Translations under genes and position numbers: made by a program
Notes under the pieces: generated by a model
Database searches by the model: none
Seen by the model: the letters and a program-made list of their open reading frames with translations, nothing else
What the model was told of the DNA's origin: nothing
Shown: positions 5,516 through 8,213 of the stretch, in pieces
How the letters are laid out: the number at the start of each line of letters is the position of its first letter
Position numbering within the stretch: position 1 is the first letter of the stretch
Assembly: GCA_001914705.1 (NCBI GenBank)
Contig: MNDB01000021.1
Coordinates: 1 to 8,213 of the forward strand
DNA from: Actinobacteria bacterium 13_2_20CM_68_14
Lineage (GTDB): Bacteria; Actinomycetota; Thermoleophilia; Gaiellales; Gaiellaceae
Reading direction: 5' to 3'
Length of the DNA: 8,213 nucleotides

Positions 5516-6604
5516 ATGAAGGTCTCCGAGCTCGATTACACGCTGCCGCAGGAGCTGATCGCGCAGCGGCCGCTGGAGCGGCGCGCCGACTCGCGGCTGC
5601 TCGTCTACGACAGCGCGGGTGGCGAGGTGCGGCACCGCCGGTTCTCCGAGCTGGCTGACGAGCTCGAGCCGGACGAGCTCGTCGTGGTCAACGATACGCG
5701 GGTGATTCCGGCGCGGATCCGGATCGAGCGGCCGCGCGGCGAGGTCCTGTTGCTCGAGCGCAGAGGCGAGGACGGGCTCTGGGAAGGGCTCGCACGTCCG
5801 ACGAAGCGGCTGCGGGCGGGCAGGCGCTACGGGCCTGTCGAGCTGCTCGAGCACCTCGGAGAAGGTCGCTGGCTGCTGCGGCTGGACGGCGAGCCCAGCG
5901 GTGAGATGCCTTTGCCCCCGTACATCACCGAGACGCTCGCCGAGCCGGAGCGCTATCAGACCGTCTACGCTCAGGAGGAGGGCTCCGCGGCGGCTCCGAC
6001 GGCCGGTCTTCACTTCACCGAGGGGTTGCTGGCGCGACTCGACGTCGAGCGGGTGACCCTCCACGTCGGTCTCGACACCTTCCGGCCGGTCACCGCCGAC
6101 GAACTGGAGCTGCACGAGGTGCATAGCGAGCGCTACGAGGTGGCGCCGGCGGCGTGGGAGCGGATCCGGGCGGCGGGGCGCGTGCTCGCCGTGGGAACGA
6201 CCACGGTGCGGGTGCTCGAGTCGCTCGCACGCGGAGCGCCGTTACGGGGCCGCACCGATCTCTTCGTCACGCCCGGCTTCGAGTTTCGGCGGGTCGACTC
6301 GCTGCTGACGAACTTCCATCTGCCGCGCTCGACGCTGCTCGCGCTCGTGATGGCGTTCTGCGGCGTCGAGGAAACACGCCGCCTCTACCGGCTCGCGATC
6401 GACGAGCGCTACCGCTTCTACTCCTTGCCGCCCGTACCGGCGTGCTGTCGACGGCGCACGGCGACGTGCCGACGCCGGCCTTCATGCCGGTCGGCACGAA
6501 GGCGACCGTCAAGAGCGTCGACCCCTCCGAGCTTCGCGCGCTGGGAGCGACGATCGTGCTCGGAAACAGCTACCACCTGCACTTCCGGCCCGGCGTCGAC
6601 GTGA
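5516..6604 (+). CDS. queA: QueA, S-adenosylmethionine:tRNA ribosyltransferase-isomerase, C-terminus lost
   Basis: QueA transfers and isomerises the ribosyl group of S-adenosylmethionine onto preQ1 in tRNA, giving epoxyqueuosine in the queuosine pathway. Family segments are clear: YTLPQELIAQRPL (8-20), VVNDTRVIPARI (57-68), PLPPYITETLAEPERYQTVYA (132-152), GSAAAPTAGLHFT (156-168), LHVGLDTFRPV (182-192), GTTTVRVLES (227-236) and TNFHLPRSTLLALVMAF (265-281). Homology runs to RFYS at codon 303 (6422-6424). The usual final segment (a GDAMLI-like ending) and stop are missing. The frame then reads an arginine- and cysteine-rich tail of about 59 residues that is only tgt read in the wrong frame. ATG 5516 gives the expected N-terminus but has no SD. 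The next gene, tgt, follows in a different frame, with its own start also lost. Confidence 0.9.
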   Translation: MKVSELDYTLPQELIAQRPLERRADSRLLVYDSAGGEVRHRRFSELADELEPDELVVVNDTRVIPARIRIERPRGEVLLLERRGEDGLWEGLARPTKRLRAGRRYGPVELLEHLGEGRWLLRLDGEPSGEMPLPPYITETLAEPERYQTVYAQEEGSAAAPTAGLHFTEGLLARLDVERVTLHVGLDTFRPVTADELELHEVHSERYEVAPAAWERIRAAGRVLAVGTTTVRVLESLARGAPLRGRTDLFVTPGFEFRRVDSLLTNFHLPRSTLLALVMAFCGVEETRRLYRLAIDERYRFYSLPPVPACCRRRTATCRRRPSCRSARRRPSRASTPPSFARWERRSCSETATTCTSGPAST

Positions 6605-7317
6605 TCGCCGCGCTCGGCGGCCTGCACCGATTCATGGGCTGGGACGGTCCGATCCTGACCGACTCCGGAGGGTTCCAGGTCTTCTCGCTGCGCCACACGA
6701 TTCTCCGCGCCGACGACGACGGCGTCACCTTCCGCTCGGTATACGACGGCGAGGCCGCGAGCTTCACGCCGGAGTCGGTGGCGCAAATCCAGGCCCAGCT
6801 CGGCTCCGACATCGCGATGTGCTTGGACGCCGTTCCGCCTGCGGACGCACCTCGCGAGGCGCTCGAGGACGCCGTTCGCCTGACGACGCTCTGGGCCGCG
6901 CGCCAGCGGTCGGCCGAGCGGGCCGCCGGACAGCTCGTCTTCGGAATCGCCCAGGGAGGCACCGACGTCGAGCTGCGCACCCGCTCGATCGAGGAGATCA
7001 CCGGGCTCGACTTCGATGGATACGCGCTGGGCGGTCTCGCGATCGGCGAGGACCGCGACCTGATGTTCGAGACGGTCGGGTGGGCTGCGCCGCTGCTGCC
7101 GGCGGACCGGGCCCGCTATTTCATGGGCATCGGCGATCCACAGGGCGTGCTCGAGGTGATACCTGGTCAGGCCGGCTCAACCTCAAGAACGCCGGCTATG
7201 CGCGCGACCCGGCGCCGCTGCAAGAGGGCTGCGGCTGCCCTGCCTGCACGCGCTTCTCGCGCGCCTACCTTCGCCACCTCGTCAACCAGCAGGAACTGCT
7301 CGGCCACCGCCTGTTGA
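6427..7317 (+). CDS. tgt: Tgt, queuine/preQ1 tRNA-guanine transglycosylase, N-terminal two-thirds; start lost, frame breaks near 7160
   Basis: Tgt swaps guanine-34 of certain tRNAs for preQ1, the step before QueA. Homology begins at AARTGVL (6427 on) and continues through HGDVPTPAFMPVGTKATVK, LGNSYHLHFRPG, LTDSGGFQVFSL (with the conserved Asp), FGIAQGG, GYALGGLAIGE and MGIGDPQGVLEVI, ending about 7161. The usual first ten or so residues and a start codon with SD are absent; the first in-frame candidate is GTG 6442, without an SD. After VLEVI the frame runs into unrelated residues to the TGA at 7315-7317, while homology resumes in another frame. The missing block normally contains the DMFDCVLPTR motif with the nucleophilic aspartate, so the enzyme as written should be inactive. 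The coordinates give the homologous part plus its out-of-frame tail. Confidence 0.8.
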   Translation, partial: AARTGVLSTAHGDVPTPAFMPVGTKATVKSVDPSELRALGATIVLGNSYHLHFRPGVDVIAALGGLHRFMGWDGPILTDSGGFQVFSLRHTILRADDDGVTFRSVYDGEAASFTPESVAQIQAQLGSDIAMCLDAVPPADAPREALEDAVRLTTLWAARQRSAERAAGQLVFGIAQGGTDVELRTRSIEEITGLDFDGYALGGLAIGEDRDLMFETVGWAAPLLPADRARYFMGIGDPQGVLEVIPGQAGSTSRTPAMRATRRRCKRAAAALPARASRAPTFATSSTSRNCSATAC

Positions 7318-7523
7318 GCCTGCACAATCTACGATTCCTCCTCGATTTGACGGCAGGCGCGAGAGCGGCGATCGAGCGGGGCGAGTTCGCCGTCTACAAA
7401 CGCGAGGCGCTTGCTCGACTCGGGGCGCCCACGGAGGAGCGAGGCATCGCTTGCGATGCCGGCGTGGAGGCCGTGGCGGCTTTGCCGGCGCGGCCGTCCA
7501 AACCCGGCGGAAGGATCGAGTGA
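7161..7523 (+). CDS. tgt: Tgt, C-terminal zinc-binding part, in a different frame from its N-terminal part
   Basis: From ACC 7161 this frame reads TWSGRLNLKNAGYARD and then the zinc site EGCGCPACTRFSRAY, with the fourth ligand His in LLSLHNLRFL lying 26 residues after the last cysteine, as in the family. It ends at TGA 7521-7523 after an extended tail (KPGGRIE). It shows no start codon of its own near the junction, so it is a continuation of the tgt gene at 6427. The bases between VLEVI and TWSGR, about 21-22 codons by comparison with the family, are absent. The number missing must leave remainder 1 on division by 3 to explain the shift. Apart from the junction the coding looks well conserved, arguing against an old pseudogene. 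Confidence 0.75.
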   Translation, partial: TWSGRLNLKNAGYARDPAPLQEGCGCPACTRFSRAYLRHLVNQQELLGHRLLSLHNLRFLLDLTAGARAAIERGEFAVYKREALARLGAPTEERGIACDAGVEAVAALPARPSKPGGRIE

Positions 7524-7547
7524 TTACGAACCAACAACTTCGACGAC

Positions 7548-7553
7548 AAGGAG
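7548..7553 (+). promoter_or_regulatory. Shine-Dalgarno sequence of yajC, placed before ACG
   Basis: AAGGAG lies four bases before ACG 7558-7560, which is in frame with YajC and stands exactly where its initiator Met should be (next residues GYLIVIV). No ATG, GTG or TTG occurs at normal spacing in this frame; the next in-frame GTG is 7573, inside the membrane helix. The site therefore marks either an ACG start or a lost ATG. Confidence 0.6.
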
Positions 7554-7557
7554 CACT

Positions 7558-7857
7558 ACGGGTTACCTGATCGTGATCGTGGCGTTGTTCGCGCTTCTGT
7601 GGCTGTTCGTGCTGCGCCCGCAGCGACGGCGTTCGACCGAGCAGCTGCAGATGCAGGACACGCTTCGCGTGGGCGACGAGGTGATCACGGCTGGGGGAAT
7701 CCGGGGCTACGTGCGCCAGCTCGACGAGGAGGTGCTAGAGGTCGAGATCGCACCTGAGGTCGTCGTGCGCCTCGACCGACGCGCCGTCGCCGCGATCGTC
7801 CAGGAGGAGGATGATGACCCGGATGAGCTAACCCAGACTGAGAGTGGCGAAAGCTAA
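7558..7857 (+). CDS. yajC: YajC, preprotein translocase accessory subunit
   Basis: YajC is a small inner-membrane protein that associates with SecD-SecF and SecYEG in protein export. From 7558 the product is 99 residues, the normal size. One membrane helix (residues 2-19, GYLIVIVALFALLWLFVL) is followed by the family signature RPQRRR (20-25), then MQDTLRVGDEVITAGGIRG (32-50) and a small cytoplasmic domain ending in RRAVAAIV, with an acidic tail. The frame is also open upstream into the tgt region, but that part (GSSDYEPTTSTTRSTT) does not look like YajC. I chose ACG 7558 because AAGGAG lies four bases before it and because the homology begins there. ACG is a very rare initiator, so a lost ATG or a sequence error is possible. 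SecD starts 18 bases after the stop. Confidence 0.85.
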   Translation, partial: TGYLIVIVALFALLWLFVLRPQRRRSTEQLQMQDTLRVGDEVITAGGIRGYVRQLDEEVLEVEIAPEVVVRLDRRAVAAIVQEEDDDPDELTQTESGES

Positions 7858-7875
7858 GCTTCCATCCCTGCGCGG

Positions 7876-8213
7876 ATGACAAACCGCCGTTCGCACCTAA
7901 TCCTTGTAGGCCTCATCCTCGCCGCTCTGGCGGGAGTGGTCGCACTTGGCGTTCCCGGATCGCCGATCCACAAGAAGGTCACGCTCGGCCTCGATCTCCA
8001 GGGCGGTCTCGAGGTGGTACTCGAGGCCAAGCCGACGAAGGGCCAGAAGCTCGACTCATCGGCGCTGGACCGCTCGGTCTCGATCATGCGCCAGCGGGTC
8101 GACAAGCTCGGTGTCGCGGAGCCAGAGATCCGCAAGCAGGGCTCGAACCAGATCGTGATCGAGCTTGCGGGTGTCCATGATCCCGCGAAGGCGGCGTCGA
8201 TCATCGGCAAGAC
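7876..8213 (+). CDS. secD: SecD, protein-export membrane protein, 3' end outside window
   Basis: The frame starts at ATG 7876 and is still open at the window end, giving 112 residues. SecD, with SecF, uses the proton gradient to help pull exported proteins through SecYEG. A basic start (MTNRR) is followed by the first membrane helix at about residues 7-27. The SecD signature GLDLQGG (38-44) comes next, then the start of the extracytoplasmic P1 domain (IMRQRVDKLGVAEPEIRKQGSNQIVIEL, about 70-97). The position directly after yajC is the common bacterial order. No strong SD precedes the ATG, but the N-terminus fits the family and no earlier start would add plausible sequence. The sequence shows no frame break in the visible part. 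Confidence 0.93.
   Translation, partial: MTNRRSHLILVGLILAALAGVVALGVPGSPIHKKVTLGLDLQGGLEVVLEAKPTKGQKLDSSALDRSVSIMRQRVDKLGVAEPEIRKQGSNQIVIELAGVHDPAKAASIIGK

Noticed and set aside
5489..6124. Leftward open frame that extends the helical-protein gene upstream by about 212 residues opposite queA.
   Set aside because: It lies antisense to strongly conserved queA and has the low-complexity Arg/Leu/Pro-rich look of a GC-rich shadow frame. The protein-like pattern begins at the Met at 5488.
1..8213. CRISPR arrays, tRNA or rRNA genes, insertion sequences, phage or defence genes.
   Set aside because: I saw no regular long repeats, tRNA-like cloverleaf, transposase motifs or integrase motifs on either strand.

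Overview
The window is GC-rich and densely coded, with GTG and ATG starts and several starts that lack a clear Shine-Dalgarno (SD) sequence. The gene families and the order queA-tgt-yajC-secD suggest a high-GC actinobacterium, possibly Thermoleophilia (Gaiellales or Solirubrobacterales). That placement is an inference from gene content, not a measurement. I see no rRNA, tRNA, CRISPR array, insertion sequence or phage gene.

Left part (1-2379): the 3' end of an extended short-chain dehydrogenase/epimerase runs rightward. It converges on a leftward gene for a large exported protein with a FlgD-like Ig module and a C-terminal domain like the N,N-dimethylformamidase large subunit. A weak hairpin lies between the two stop codons.

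Middle part (2380-5042): a 70-base divergent spacer carries three 11-bp units with a repeated CTTA core. It is followed by a small exported protein of unknown function, an OmpR/PhoB-type response regulator and its histidine kinase, closely spaced and probably co-transcribed. The kinase is broken into two reading frames near 4601. The sensor, HAMP and phospho-acceptor helices lie in one frame; a complete ATP-binding domain lies in another, with its own strong SD and ATG.

Right part (5039-8213): a leftward gene for a 149-residue helical protein overlaps the kinase stop codon. It is divergent from queA, and a perfect 12-bp palindrome sits between the two starts. Next come queA and tgt (queuosine tRNA modification), then yajC and the start of secD (protein export). 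QueA lacks its usual C-terminus, tgt lacks its normal start, and tgt changes frame near 7160, where the nucleophile-aspartate segment is missing. yajC has a good SD placed before an ACG instead of an ATG.

The main anomaly is that three lesions, each apparently missing about 50-70 bases, interrupt otherwise well-preserved genes within 2.6 kb. Assembly or sequence error is the simplest explanation; real recent deletions are the alternative. I found no convincing new defence, mobile or RNA system.
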